Of a stretch of 64,000 nt of DNA, positions 15,911 through 25,482 are shown piece by piece (the stretch's first letter is position 1; each line of letters opens with the position of its first letter). The stretch comes from Geomonas ferrireducens. GTDB taxonomy: Bacteria > Desulfobacterota > Desulfuromonadia > Geobacterales > Geobacteraceae. The stretch covers positions 411,897-475,896 of the forward strand of contig NZ_SSYA01000002.1 of assembly GCF_004917065.1 (NCBI RefSeq), given 5' to 3'. Position numbers and translations under genes: made by a program. The notes beneath the pieces were generated by a model, which saw only the letters and a list, made by a program, of their open reading frames with translations, did not search any database and had not been told where the DNA came from.

Positions 15911-17626
15911 CTACTTGTCAGCCTTTCCCTTTGCCGCAACGGCCGCGGCCGCACAGCTTCCTTCGATGCGGTTGCGGCCGTTTTTCTTGGCGTCGTAAAG
16001 CGCCTCGTCGGAGCGCGCCAGGAGCTGCTGAATGGTGTCCCCATCCTCCGGGAACACCGCGATCCCTCCCGAGATGGTGACTCGCCCAAGAGGCTGCCTT
16101 CCCACCACCAGCTGTAAATCCATCACCGCGCTTCTGATCCGGTTGCCGATGTCTGAGGCCGTGTCGCAGTCGGCCTCAGGCAGGATGAGGGTGAACTCCT
16201 CGCCTCCAAAGCGGCAGGCGATGTCGCTCTCCCGGACCTGATTCTGCAGCAGGTGCCCGAACTCCTTCAAAACGTGGTCCCCAGCCTCATGCCCATAAGT
16301 GTCGTTGAAATGTTTGAAGTGGTCCACGTCCATCATCAGCACGCTGAGCGGCTGCTTCGTCCTGGTGGCGCGGCTGATCTCGCGCAACAGGGATTCCTCC
16401 ATGTGGCGCCGGTTCAACAAACCGGTGAGCGGGTCACGAATAGAGAGTTCCCTCAACTGTTCGCGCAGCTGCAGGCTCCGGATTGCGAGGGCCACCTGTT
16501 CGGCAAAGGACGTTGCCTTTGCCCTGAGTTTTTCGAGCTCTGCCGCAGTCATCTCTTTTGGGTGATGCAGATCGAGGGTGCCCAAGGTCTCGTGGTGTGC
16601 CGAAAGGGGGATGCAGAGATGGGCGCCTTCCTTAGTCGCCACGTGCTGACATCTCACATCCGTTTCCTTCGCGGAGAGGTGCGGCTGTCCCAGGCGCAAG
16701 GCCCAGCACTGATCCGGAGAGAAGGGGGCCTGTTCCATGTTGCCCCAGACCGCCACGTCCGCCATAAGTGTTCTCGATGAGTTGATCAGGTAAATGCCGC
16801 CGGAATCCCCACTGAAGAACTTGTTCCCGTAGCCGGCGAGTATGGAGCGAGCCTCTTCGAAATCGGAGCATGTCTGTAACAGCTGTGTCATGTTGCTCAG
16901 GTCGGAGATGTCCCTGTTTGCGGATTCGAGTTCATCGGCGGCAAGAATATGATTGCGCGTCTCCCTGCGCGCGATGTAGTAGCTCAGGCTCAAAAGGATG
17001 AACGATATGAGCATCCCGGACAGGATCACCATGGTGAGGACCATGAGTGAGGTCTGCTCCTCGGCGCGCCGCACGGCAAGCAGCCCCTTCTCATGGGTCT
17101 TGATATCCTGAATGCCGTTGCGCAGGTAACCCATGAGGGTGGAACCTTCCTCGGTGAACTGGGCCTGCGATTCGGGATCGAAGCCTTTTCTGTCGTAGGC
17201 GTTCATGGAGAGGCGGAAGATGGTCAGCTTGCGGTTCATGTACTCCTGCAGCCGGTTCAATCGCCCCTGCTGCGAGCCGTTGTCCAGTGTCAACTTTTTC
17301 AGCTCCTGGAAGTTGTCTTCCGTTCTCTGGGAAAAGGAGAGACAACGCGCCTTCTCCTGCTGGTTCCCTGTCAGGACATAACCGCGCCTGCTGCTTTCCG
17401 CCTGAAGCAGTGAGTTGTTGAGCTGGTCGACCGACATGATCACTTCGTAGGTGTGTTCCGTCAGTCTGTTCGACTGTGCCACTTCTATCCTGATGTGATA
17501 GGCAAGTACCAGCATCGCTGCGAGAAGCAGCAAGGCCGATGAAAAGGTGAGATCGATGATCCTGACACGCTTATAGGAATGGTTGAGGTAGCTCACAAAC
17601 AGTCCGCCAATGTTACTGCCGTGCAC
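15911..17626 (-). CDS. Diguanylate cyclase with CHASE3 and GAF sensor domains
   Basis: A 571-residue inner-membrane enzyme that makes c-di-GMP. Order: TM helix (about 28-47), periplasmic CHASE3-like helical domain (50-185, with NSLLQAESSRRGYVLTGNQ), second TM (about 193-215), GAF domain (250-390), GGDEF domain (400-560). The active site is GGEEF at 474-478, and RESD at 465-468, five residues ahead, is an intact inhibitory I-site. The first codon is a GTG at 17626; a second GTG ten codons on (17596) is equally plausible. Confidence 0.93.
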   Translation of the reverse strand: MHGSNIGGLFVSYLNHSYKRVRIIDLTFSSALLLLAAMLVLAYHIRIEVAQSNRLTEHTYEVIMSVDQLNNSLLQAESSRRGYVLTGNQQEKARCLSFSQRTEDNFQELKKLTLDNGSQQGRLNRLQEYMNRKLTIFRLSMNAYDRKGFDPESQAQFTEEGSTLMGYLRNGIQDIKTHEKGLLAVRRAEEQTSLMVLTMVILSGMLISFILLSLSYYIARRETRNHILAADELESANRDISDLSNMTQLLQTCSDFEEARSILAGYGNKFFSGDSGGIYLINSSRTLMADVAVWGNMEQAPFSPDQCWALRLGQPHLSAKETDVRCQHVATKEGAHLCIPLSAHHETLGTLDLHHPKEMTAAELEKLRAKATSFAEQVALAIRSLQLREQLRELSIRDPLTGLLNRRHMEESLLREISRATRTKQPLSVLMMDVDHFKHFNDTYGHEAGDHVLKEFGHLLQNQVRESDIACRFGGEEFTLILPEADCDTASDIGNRIRSAVMDLQLVVGRQPLGRVTISGGIAVFPEDGDTIQQLLARSDEALYDAKKNGRNRIEGSCAAAAVAAKGKADK

Positions 17627-17750
17627 CGTCTATCGATGAAGTCGGTGAGGCAGAGTTTTTCTTTCTTGTCGGTTAATAATAACCTGAAAATGAGCTTTTT
17701 GCTCCGATTCATTTCATGAGACTGCGATAGCCCCGGATTAACGTACCCGG

Positions 17751-18302
17751 CTAAAGGCGTTTGAGCTCTTCGATGATCGTCGCCGTGGTCGTGACGCGTG
17801 CAAAGGGAAGCGACAGCGCCGCCATATATGCGGCGTGAACGTCGGCCGCCGGTACTACCCGACCCTCAAAGGTGAGGTTGCGGGTGGCGCAGGCGTCGGC
17901 CGCCAAGGTGCAGGTAAAGCCCAGGTCGAACGCGGCGCGGACCGTGGTGTCGATGCACATGTGGCTCATTGCCCCGCAGATGGCCAGATTGGTGATCTGT
18001 TTCGATTTGAGGAGGTCGAGGAGCCCTGTATCCCTGAAGGAGTTGGGAAAATGCTTTACGACGACGGGCTCAGATGCAATGGGGGCGACGATCTGGTTGA
18101 TCTCGGCTCCTGGCGTTCCGGGAATAAAAAAGGTGGCGTCGGGACGTGCGGCCAGATGCTGTACGTGGATTACCGGGAGCCCGGCCGCGCGGTAGGCGTC
18201 GAGCAGCAGGCGCGCATTAGCTGCGGCCTCCGGCATGCCAACCAGTTCCATGGTGCCGCCCGCGAAATAATCGTTCTGGATGTCGATGATGATGAGGCAC
18301 AT
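17751..18302 (-). CDS. Isochorismatase-like cysteine hydrolase
   Basis: A 183-residue cytoplasmic enzyme. The start at 18302 has GGGAGA upstream and puts the conserved CLIIIDIQNDYF at the very N-terminus. The catalytic triad of the family is present: Asp7 in IDIQND, Lys in VVKHFPNSF, Cys in ICGAMSHMCID. The non-proline cis peptide region precedes the Cys. Family members hydrolyse amides such as nicotinamide or isochorismate; this one cannot be assigned. The haloacid dehalogenase gene lies 54 bases upstream on the same strand. Confidence 0.88.
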   Translation of the reverse strand: MCLIIIDIQNDYFAGGTMELVGMPEAAANARLLLDAYRAAGLPVIHVQHLAARPDATFFIPGTPGAEINQIVAPIASEPVVVKHFPNSFRDTGLLDLLKSKQITNLAICGAMSHMCIDTTVRAAFDLGFTCTLAADACATRNLTFEGRVVPAADVHAAYMAALSLPFARVTTTATIIEELKRL

Positions 18303-18356
18303 AAGGATTCTCCCTTTCAGGTCCGGCAGGTCGGACGTCAATAGCGTATCTGGGTG

Positions 18357-19037
18357 CTACGAGGCGATGTTTATAAGCCTGTCGGCGAGGTCGGCGAGTG
18401 ATGACACGGTGAGAGTCGGCTCGATCCCCCACGGGTCGTAGAGTGCGTCCGGCGAGCGCTTCACCCATGCGCCGTTCATGCCTGCAGAGATGGCGCCGAT
18501 CACGTCGAAGGGGTTGCCGGAGACGAGCCAGGCGCTTGAGCCGGTTGCGCCGGACCGGCGTAGAAAGTGGGCGTAGACCCCGGGATTAGGCTTGAAGGAC
18601 TTCACCTCGTCCACGCTGACCACGTCGATGAAGTATTGGCGGATGCCTGCGTGGGTGAGGAGCGTTTCCACCGCTGCGGCACTGCCGTTGGAAAAGGCGT
18701 ACATCCTGAAACCGGCGTCCTTAGCGCGCTGCAAGCCGGGTTCCACGTCGTCATAGGTTGGGAGCACCCGGTAAAGGGCCAGCAGGTCGTCCTTTTCTGC
18801 TTCGGTCAGTGCGGTTTTGTAGAAGGCGTCCGTGTAGTTGAGGGCGTCCCTCGTGCAGACGGCGAAGGTCTCGTAGTTCTGCATGAGGCCGCGGCGGAAG
18901 GAATATTCAAGCTGTTTCTCCCGCCAGGTGCGCGAGAAGCCGGCCGCCCTGTCGCTGATGATCTTTTCCAGCGCGACGATGACGCCGTGCGTGTCGATCA
19001 GAGTTCCGTAGACATCAAAGGCAAGGGTGATTTCCAT
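18357..19037 (-). CDS. Haloacid dehalogenase type II (HAD hydrolase)
   Basis: A 226-residue cytoplasmic enzyme. The nucleophile is Asp8 in AFDVYGTLID; AFSNGSAAAVETLL carries motif II, KSFKPNPGVYAH motif III Lys, and WLVSGNPFDVIGAISAGMNGAWV motif IV. DVYGT rather than DxDGT places it with the (S)-2-haloacid dehalogenases, which release halide from 2-haloacids, although many homologues act on other substrates. AGGAGGG precedes the ATG. It forms a unit with the cysteine hydrolase downstream. Confidence 0.85.
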   Translation of the reverse strand: MEITLAFDVYGTLIDTHGVIVALEKIISDRAAGFSRTWREKQLEYSFRRGLMQNYETFAVCTRDALNYTDAFYKTALTEAEKDDLLALYRVLPTYDDVEPGLQRAKDAGFRMYAFSNGSAAAVETLLTHAGIRQYFIDVVSVDEVKSFKPNPGVYAHFLRRSGATGSSAWLVSGNPFDVIGAISAGMNGAWVKRSPDALYDPWGIEPTLTVSSLADLADRLINIAS

Positions 19038-19087
19038 TGGTCGTGCCCTCCTTTTTAGTTAAGTGCCGGGTTCTTCCCCGGCACCCC

Positions 19088-22000
19088 TCATTTATCCGCT
19101 CGCAAAAGTTTCAGCAATTCTTCGGCACTCACCTTGCCGGAGAGATCGCTCTCCTCCAATAGGCTGTCGGCGAGGCCGCGCTTTTGCTGGTGCAGCCCGA
19201 CGATCTTCTCCTCGATGGTCCCCTTGGTCACCAGGCGGTAGATGGTCACCGGACGCTGTTGTCCGATGCGGTGGGCACGGTCAGATGCCTGATCCTCGAC
19301 CGCCGGGTTCCACCAGGGATCCATGTGGATGACGTAGTCCGCTGCGGTGAGGTTGAGTCCCACGCCACCCGCCTTCAGGCTGATCAGGAAGAGGTCTCCC
19401 TCGCCGGACTGGAAGGCGTCCACGCGTCGCTTCCGCTCCGGCGCCGGAGTGGACCCGTCGAGGTACTGGTGGGGGATGCCTGCCCGCTCCACGTACTTGC
19501 GGATGATCTCCAGGTGCCCGACGAACTGGCTGAAGACGAGAGCCTTGTGACGGTTCTCCCGAAGTTCCTCGACGATCTCCGCAAAGGCGGCGAGCTTGGA
19601 GCTGGGTATGGCGCTGTCGGGAAGGATAAGGCGCGGGTTGCAGCAGGCGCGGCGCAGCCTCATGATCTCGGCCAGGATCTTCAGGTGCAGCTCTCCCTTT
19701 CCCTCCACCTTGCCGATGCCGGCCAGGTTCTCGAGGGCGCTTTTCCTGATCGCCTCGTAGAGCGCGGTCTCCTCGTTCCCCATTTCGACGGCGACGGTGA
19801 TTTCGGTGCGCGGCGGGAGTTCCTCCAGCACCTGATTCTTCGTGCGGCGCAGGATGAAGGGCTGGATGAGCCGTTTCAGGCGCTGGCGTGCTTTCTTGTC
19901 TTCGCTCTTCTCGATCGGTGAGGCGTAGCGGACGTTGAACTGCTTGAGCGAGCCTAAGAGTCCCGGGTTGATGAAGCGGAAAACGTTCCAGAGCTCGCCC
20001 AGGTGGTTCTCGATCGGGGTGCCGGTTGCGACCATCTTGAAGGCGCCGGAGAGCTGCATCGCGGCCTGGCTGCGCTTGGTGGACATGTTCTTGATCGCCT
20101 GGGCCTCGTCGAGCACGATCGCCTGCCACTGCACCGCGGCGAGCAGCTCGCCGTCCTGCTGTAAAAGGCCGTAGCTGCAGACGACCAAGTCGAAAGGCCC
20201 CAGCCCCTTCAGAAGCTCTTCCCGTTTGTTTCCGCCGTAGATGATGCACCTCAGTGTCGGTGCGAATTTAGCGGTCTCGCTTTCCCAGTTCAGACAGACC
20301 GAGGTGGGGGCGACGACGAGCGACGGTCCCTGTGCCGCCATGGTGAGCATCTGGGCCAGCGCCTGCACCGTCTTTCCCAAACCCATGTCGTCGGCAAGGC
20401 AGGCCCCAACGCCCCAGTACGCCAGGCGGTTCAGCCAGTTGAATCCTTCCACCTGGTAGCCGCGCAGCTCGGCCTGCAGCGTGTTCGGTATCTCGGGGCG
20501 GAAGGTCTGCGCTTCGCGCAAGCGCTTGAGTTGTGCCTGCCATTGCTTATCCCCCTCGAACTCCCCGGCGTCGGCCGCGAAATCCTCGAAGAGCGTGGCG
20601 GCGAGGGGATGGAAGCGGAAGGTTGATCCGTGCGGGTCGCAGCAGGCGGCGAGGTCGTCCAGGTACCTCCGTAATTGCGCCGAGAGGGCGATGAACTCGC
20701 CGTCGCCCAACTGCACGAATCGCCCCTGTGTACTGCGCGCCAGCTCGACCAGTTCCCGAAGGTCGAGGGCGAGTTCCTCGTTCACCTTCACCTCGCCGGA
20801 AAGCTCGAAGTAGTCCTTCGCCTGTCTCACGGAAAGCTTACAACGTGAGGGGGTAACTATCTGCTTTATCTTGAAGCACGCCCCCTGCGGCCACGACACG
20901 CGCGCTGACTCTCCTAAGGCCTGCAACTGCAAGAGCAACTCGAGCGCACTCTCGGTGGAGGGGACGAGCCATTCGCCTTCGTTCTCCTCCGCTTCGCCCA
21001 GCGCGGTGAGGAGGACGAGGGCCTCGGCGGCGCGGCTTTCCTCGAGCTTCAGGTCACGTTTTGCTTGAACCCGTTTCCCGTCCAGCTCGGCCATCACGGT
21101 CTCTCCGCCGGAACCCGGGCGGAAGAAGGGGCCAGCGTCTGAGAACGGGCGCACGAGAACCTCGAGCCTGAGCCCGGCCTGATACGGGAGCAGATGGAAG
21201 CATGGGGTGACATCGCCCGCCATGGTCTCGGTCGAGGCGTCGCTTATGTCGGAGTGGACCGTCAGCATCGAGGAGAGGGCGTTCACGGCGCTCAGCGCCT
21301 GATCCTTTGCGTGTGCCGGAAGGGTGAGCCCGTTTCCGAGTATGGCGGCGATCTTCAGGTACTCCGGCTTCGCCTCGAAGACCTTGATGCGGGTGGGGGC
21401 CTCCTTCTGCAGGTGAAGTTTCTGGTCCTGCTGGAAGGGGGGGACGAGCTGAAGCCTGAAGCCGTCCTTCTCGGCGACCAGCTGGATCTCCGGCTCGCCG
21501 TGCACGAGTTCGAGGCGCACCGAAGCGCCGGTATCGAGGTAGACGTGCGGATGTCCGATCATGAGCGGCACGGCCTGGTCGAGGTCCAACTGGTAGCTGT
21601 CGCGGCCGTAGTAGCCGTAACCGCGCTCCTTTTTTATGCAGCCGCAGATGAGCCGGTCCTGCGGGGTGAGGTACTCAAAGGAATCCGCGTCCTCGGCGAG
21701 CCTTTTGAGCGAAACGTTGCGCCCCGCGCTCCACTTGCCGTTCGCGCCCTGCTTCTGTTCGCGCGGCGTGATCTCGAAGTTGTGGCGCAACTCCTCGAAG
21801 TGCCATATGAGGCGCGACTGAGGCAGCGCCGTGTCGGACTCCGATTCCGGCCCCGCATTCAGACGCAGTAGCGCCGTGAGGGCGCTTTGCCACGATTCCA
21901 CCGGCTCCACGCAGCGGTACAGAGGAACGAGTCCTTTCGCCTCATAGCGCTTCAAAATAGAAGCCCCGGCAGCCTCCTGAACGCCGCATGCGGCCATGAG

Positions 22001-23248
22001 AAGGTCCAGTTCGTCGGCAAGCCAGAGCTGCGAGGCCTCGCGCAGGCGGGCGACCAGCTCCCTTTGTTTCAACGCCTGTGCCTTGCGTCTCTCAGAGCCG
22101 CACCAGTACAGAGCCAGCAGATGGATGAACGTCTCAAGAGGGGACGCTGCCGTGCGCGATAGCAGGTTTTCGAGCAGTTCCCTGATGCCTGCCTCGCCAC
22201 GCCGTTCCGCGGCTACCAGTTGCAGGAGGTGAAAGATTTGCTGGTCGGGCCATTCACGCTTACCCAGGACGTAGCGGCAGTGTTCGGCGGCCTCCTCGAG
22301 AAGCGCCGGGTCGTTTGACGCCATGAGCGCCATGACGAAGAAGGGGCCGAGGCCGTCCTCGAAGAAGGTCTTGCGCTTGCCGGTCTCCTTTTTCAACGCC
22401 GCCAGTGACCTACGAAAGGAGGTCACCGCATCAGGGTACGCGCCGTGCTGCAAGGCGCAGCAGGCAAGCACCGAGAGCTGCGCGGAGCTCGCCCCCTCGC
22501 AGGCGCTTTTCTCGGCTTCACCACTCCTGCCGCGCCAAAGAAGTTCGCGGCAGTACATGTCGTGCAGCAGGTACGATGCCCTGGAGTCGGTGGCGAGTAA
22601 GTCTGTCAGGGCCTGAAACGGCGCGGCGCAAGGGATCAGTTGGCGACGGGCGTGAGGGATCTGGACGAGCAGGGCGGTGCCGCGCAGCGGGTTGGGCAGG
22701 GAGCGGAACCAGGCGTCGTCGTAAGGCATGAAGCAGGCTGCGATGAAGGGATGACAGCGCATGGCCTCGTAGGGGAACTGCTTCAGGTACCTCTCCGCGG
22801 CGTCGAAGGCACCTGCTACATCCTTCCTGTAGAAGCAGATGCGGACGTCGCGCAGGCCGTGCTCGGCAACACGGTAGTAACTGCTGCCCCATTCCGAGAC
22901 GATGGGGAACTCGGACTGCACCGTTTTCGCCATCGCCTCAAAGCGCCCCTCCGTGTAGGCGCTAAGCGTGGCCGCGTGGGCGATGAGCGGACGGCAGTGG
23001 ACGCCGCGGTCGCTCCCTTGGACGAGGCCTGTCACCTTTAGGTTTTCCAGCGTCTCGGAGAGTACGGCGCCGGTGTAACTCGGTCCGGTGGGAGAGGGGA
23101 GCTGGAGTCGTTTGACAAGATTAAGCAGGACGTGTTTGGAGACCGGCGCGTAGACCACCGAAAGCAGCTGGAGCAAGCTACGCTGTTCCGGCGTGCAGGC
23201 TGCGAAGGCATCGAGAAGTTTTTGCTGGGGCGAGGTGTCGTTCCTCAC
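19088..23248 (-). CDS. SNF2-family helicase with large helical N-terminal extension
   Basis: A 1386-residue cytoplasmic DNA translocase. The motor occupies about 920-1386: LADDMGLGKT (about 951-957) is Walker A, VLDEAQAIKN (near 1046) the DEAQ box, ATGTPIENHLGELWN motif III, and DPWWNPAVEDQASDRAHRIGQ motif VI. The first 500 residues look like a winged-helix-like segment (SLLQLLSVVYAPVSKHVLLNLVKRLQL) followed by an alpha-solenoid of TPR-like helices, and 500-900 is a mixed region. No SWIM zinc finger is seen. The exact role is unknown; such proteins remodel protein-DNA complexes. A second SNF2 protein, with a SWIM motif, lies 3.7 kb away on the other strand. Confidence 0.9.
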   Translation of the reverse strand: MRNDTSPQQKLLDAFAACTPEQRSLLQLLSVVYAPVSKHVLLNLVKRLQLPSPTGPSYTGAVLSETLENLKVTGLVQGSDRGVHCRPLIAHAATLSAYTEGRFEAMAKTVQSEFPIVSEWGSSYYRVAEHGLRDVRICFYRKDVAGAFDAAERYLKQFPYEAMRCHPFIAACFMPYDDAWFRSLPNPLRGTALLVQIPHARRQLIPCAAPFQALTDLLATDSRASYLLHDMYCRELLWRGRSGEAEKSACEGASSAQLSVLACCALQHGAYPDAVTSFRRSLAALKKETGKRKTFFEDGLGPFFVMALMASNDPALLEEAAEHCRYVLGKREWPDQQIFHLLQLVAAERRGEAGIRELLENLLSRTAASPLETFIHLLALYWCGSERRKAQALKQRELVARLREASQLWLADELDLLMAACGVQEAAGASILKRYEAKGLVPLYRCVEPVESWQSALTALLRLNAGPESESDTALPQSRLIWHFEELRHNFEITPREQKQGANGKWSAGRNVSLKRLAEDADSFEYLTPQDRLICGCIKKERGYGYYGRDSYQLDLDQAVPLMIGHPHVYLDTGASVRLELVHGEPEIQLVAEKDGFRLQLVPPFQQDQKLHLQKEAPTRIKVFEAKPEYLKIAAILGNGLTLPAHAKDQALSAVNALSSMLTVHSDISDASTETMAGDVTPCFHLLPYQAGLRLEVLVRPFSDAGPFFRPGSGGETVMAELDGKRVQAKRDLKLEESRAAEALVLLTALGEAEENEGEWLVPSTESALELLLQLQALGESARVSWPQGACFKIKQIVTPSRCKLSVRQAKDYFELSGEVKVNEELALDLRELVELARSTQGRFVQLGDGEFIALSAQLRRYLDDLAACCDPHGSTFRFHPLAATLFEDFAADAGEFEGDKQWQAQLKRLREAQTFRPEIPNTLQAELRGYQVEGFNWLNRLAYWGVGACLADDMGLGKTVQALAQMLTMAAQGPSLVVAPTSVCLNWESETAKFAPTLRCIIYGGNKREELLKGLGPFDLVVCSYGLLQQDGELLAAVQWQAIVLDEAQAIKNMSTKRSQAAMQLSGAFKMVATGTPIENHLGELWNVFRFINPGLLGSLKQFNVRYASPIEKSEDKKARQRLKRLIQPFILRRTKNQVLEELPPRTEITVAVEMGNEETALYEAIRKSALENLAGIGKVEGKGELHLKILAEIMRLRRACCNPRLILPDSAIPSSKLAAFAEIVEELRENRHKALVFSQFVGHLEIIRKYVERAGIPHQYLDGSTPAPERKRRVDAFQSGEGDLFLISLKAGGVGLNLTAADYVIHMDPWWNPAVEDQASDRAHRIGQQRPVTIYRLVTKGTIEEKIVGLHQQKRGLADSLLEESDLSGKVSAEELLKLLRADK

Positions 23249-23283
23249 GGCGGGACCTCGTTCAATAATTTACAGCTCTGCAG

Positions 23284-23321
23284 CCACTCCCCCCCTCTCT
23301 TTGGGGAGGGGGGGGAGTGGG
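23284..23321. repeat. Palindromic hairpin between aguB and SNF2 gene
   Basis: CCACTCCCCCC pairs with GGGGGGGAGTGG around a short CT-rich loop. It sits in the 87-base gap between two minus-strand genes. No T-run follows, so it is more like the other G/C palindromes of this window than a standard terminator. Confidence 0.55.
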
Positions 23322-23335
23322 GAGGGATGGTAAAC

Positions 23336-24217
23336 CTAATCGCGGTAGCGCTTCGCCAGGTCGCCATAGGCGTCGATGCGGCGGTCGCGCAAGAAGGGCC
23401 AGATGCGCCGCACGTCCTCGCTGCGTCCCATGTCGAGATCGACCACCAGGAGCTCCTCTTCCTCGCCGCCGCGTGCCAGGAATTCCCCCTGCGGTCCTGC
23501 CGCAAAGCTCGAGCCCCAGAATTTGATGCCGGCGCCCGCGCCGCTCGGGTCGCCCTCGAAGCCTACGCGGTTCACGCTGACAACCGGAATGCCGTTTGCG
23601 ACTGCGTGCGATCGCTGCACGGTCACCCAGGCGTCCAGCTGACGCGCCTGCTCGTCCTTCTCGTCGCGCGGGTCCCAGCCGATGGCGGTCGGGTAGATGA
23701 GGAGGTCGGCGCCGGCGAGCGCCATCATGCGCGCCGCCTCGGGGTACCACTGGTCCCAGCAGACCAGAACGCCGAGCCTTCCCACCGAGGTCTGGATCGG
23801 TTCGAAACCGAGATCGCCCGGGGTGAAGTAGAACTTCTCGTAGAAGGCAGGATCGTCCGGGATGTGCATCTTGCGGTACTTGCCGGCGATGCTCCCGTCC
23901 TTTTCCAGTACCACGGCGGTGTTGTGGTACAGCCCCGGCGCGCGGCGCTCGAAGAGCGAGGTGACGATGACGACGCCGAGTTCTTTTGCCAGTGCGCCGA
24001 ACTCTTCGGTGGAGGGGCCGGGGATCGTCTCGGCCATGTCGAAGCAGGCGGTGTCCTCGGTTTGGCAGAAATAGCTGCCGGTATGGAGTTCCTGGAGCAC
24101 CACGAGCTGAGCCCCCTTGGCGGCTGCCTCGCGGATTCCGGCGATGGTGGCGGAGACCATGGCTTCACGCCCTTCCTGCAGGGCCTGCTGTACGAGGGCT
24201 ACTTTCAGTTTCTTCAT
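23336..24217 (-). CDS. aguB: N-carbamoylputrescine amidase AguB
   Basis: Nitrilase-superfamily enzyme of about 293 residues that converts N-carbamoylputrescine to putrescine, CO2 and ammonia in the cytoplasm. The catalytic triad is visible: Glu in VVLQELHTGSYFC, Lys in GKYRKMHIPDDP, Cys in LVCWDQWYPEAARMM. HIPDDPAFYEKFYFTPGD is characteristic of AguB. The start at 24217 has GGAG at good spacing; a Met five codons upstream (24232), with AGGAGG ten bases off, is the alternative. It follows aguA, so agmatine is degraded to putrescine in two steps from one transcript. Confidence 0.92.
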   Translation of the reverse strand: MKKLKVALVQQALQEGREAMVSATIAGIREAAAKGAQLVVLQELHTGSYFCQTEDTACFDMAETIPGPSTEEFGALAKELGVVIVTSLFERRAPGLYHNTAVVLEKDGSIAGKYRKMHIPDDPAFYEKFYFTPGDLGFEPIQTSVGRLGVLVCWDQWYPEAARMMALAGADLLIYPTAIGWDPRDEKDEQARQLDAWVTVQRSHAVANGIPVVSVNRVGFEGDPSGAGAGIKFWGSSFAAGPQGEFLARGGEEEELLVVDLDMGRSEDVRRIWPFLRDRRIDAYGDLAKRYRD

Positions 24218-24285
24218 GTTCTTCTCCGTCATTTTGTCTAAGCCTCCTTCCCCGGGAGGGGGGAGGGGATGGACCGGCGGGCGCC

Positions 24286-25314
24286 TTACTTAAGCGTCCC
24301 CTTCGGCAGCTGCATGGTCACGCAGTGCAGCGAGCCGTGCTGCAGGATGAGCGGCAGGCAGTCGATGCCGATGATCTCGAAGCCCGGAAAAGCCTCGCCG
24401 ACGGCAACCAGCGCGGCGGCGTCCTTTTCATCGTTGTAGGTCGGCACCAGCACGGCACCGTTGATCACCAGGAAGTTCGCGTAGGTGGCCGGGAGCCGCT
24501 CCCCGTCCTCGTCGAACTTCGCGCCCGGCCAGGGGAGGGGGATGCAGCGGTACGGCCGCCCACCGCTGGTGCGGAAGGCGAGGATCTCCTCCTCCATCGC
24601 CTTGAGGGCAGGGTAGTGCTCGTCATCCGGGTCGTCGCAGCGCACGTAGGCGATGGTGTTGTCGGGGCAGAGGCGCGCGAGCGTGTCGACATGGGAGTCG
24701 GTGTCGTCGCCCGCCAGGTACCCGTTGGAAAGCCAGAGGAAACGGTCGCTGCCGAAAAGCCCGTGCAGCTCCTCTTCCAGCTCTTCGCGGGTCAGGTGCG
24801 GGTTGCGGTTATCGTTCATGAGGCATTCTTCGGTGGTGAGGATAGTCCCCCTGCCGTCGCTCTCGATGCTCCCCCCCTCGAGGATGAGGCCCACCGTGTC
24901 GAGCGGCGCCTTCCAGAGGCCTTGCGCCTGCAACTGCTTGTTGATCCGGTTGTCGAGATCGGAGGGGAACTTGAGCCCCCAACCGTTGAAGCCGAAGTTC
25001 AAGAGCCTCGGCGCGCCGTCTTCCAGAACAGTGATGGGGCCGAAGTCGCGTGCCCAGGTGTCGTTGGTGTCGATCGGAAGGAGCCGTACGTGCTCGAGGT
25101 CGGCCCCGGCGGCGGCAAGCGTTTCGCGCACCTCTTCGGGGTCGTCTGCGGCTACCACTACCGTTTCGAAGCGGCTGATGACGGCGATGATGGCGGCGAA
25201 AACCGGTTGGACCTGGTCGAGATACGGCAGCCAGTCGCTGTTCTCGTGCGGCCATGCCAGGAGCACGCCGTCCTGGAGTTCCCACTCCGCCGGTAGTCTT
25301 CTGTTTTGTTTCAC
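24286..25314 (-). CDS. aguA: Agmatine deiminase AguA
   Basis: A 342-residue cytoplasmic enzyme of the guanidino-modifying superfamily that hydrolyses agmatine to N-carbamoylputrescine and ammonia. The start is a GTG at 25314, with AGGAG just upstream; the open frame continues further but has no such signal. RLPAEWELQDGVLLAWPHENSDW is the classic opening. DTNDTWARDFGP, GGSIESDGRGTILTTEECL, HVDTLARL and the nucleophile Cys in GSLHCVTMQLP are conserved. aguB follows 68 bases downstream. Confidence 0.94.
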   Translation of the reverse strand: MKQNRRLPAEWELQDGVLLAWPHENSDWLPYLDQVQPVFAAIIAVISRFETVVVAADDPEEVRETLAAAGADLEHVRLLPIDTNDTWARDFGPITVLEDGAPRLLNFGFNGWGLKFPSDLDNRINKQLQAQGLWKAPLDTVGLILEGGSIESDGRGTILTTEECLMNDNRNPHLTREELEEELHGLFGSDRFLWLSNGYLAGDDTDSHVDTLARLCPDNTIAYVRCDDPDDEHYPALKAMEEEILAFRTSGGRPYRCIPLPWPGAKFDEDGERLPATYANFLVINGAVLVPTYNDEKDAAALVAVGEAFPGFEIIGIDCLPLILQHGSLHCVTMQLPKGTLK

Positions 25315-25414
25315 TTGATCTCCTGCTTGGGCCTCGGCCCGGGTATTGGCGAACGAAAAAAATACCATGGCGCGCGAAAGCAATGCAAGTCAAATGCTCT
25401 GAATGAAAAGGGCA

Positions 25415-25442
25415 TTGCTTCCATATGCGGTTCCTGTATTAT
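25415..25442 (+). promoter_or_regulatory. Sigma-70-like promoter for nudC
   Basis: TTGCTT (25415-25420), 16 bases, TATTAT (25437-25442), about 40 bases before the nudC start. The -10 matches five of six consensus bases; the -35 is weak. Confidence 0.45.
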
Positions 25443-25482
25443 GCACGGCGTCGCTGGACCAGTAATGCAACAGGAGCGGTGC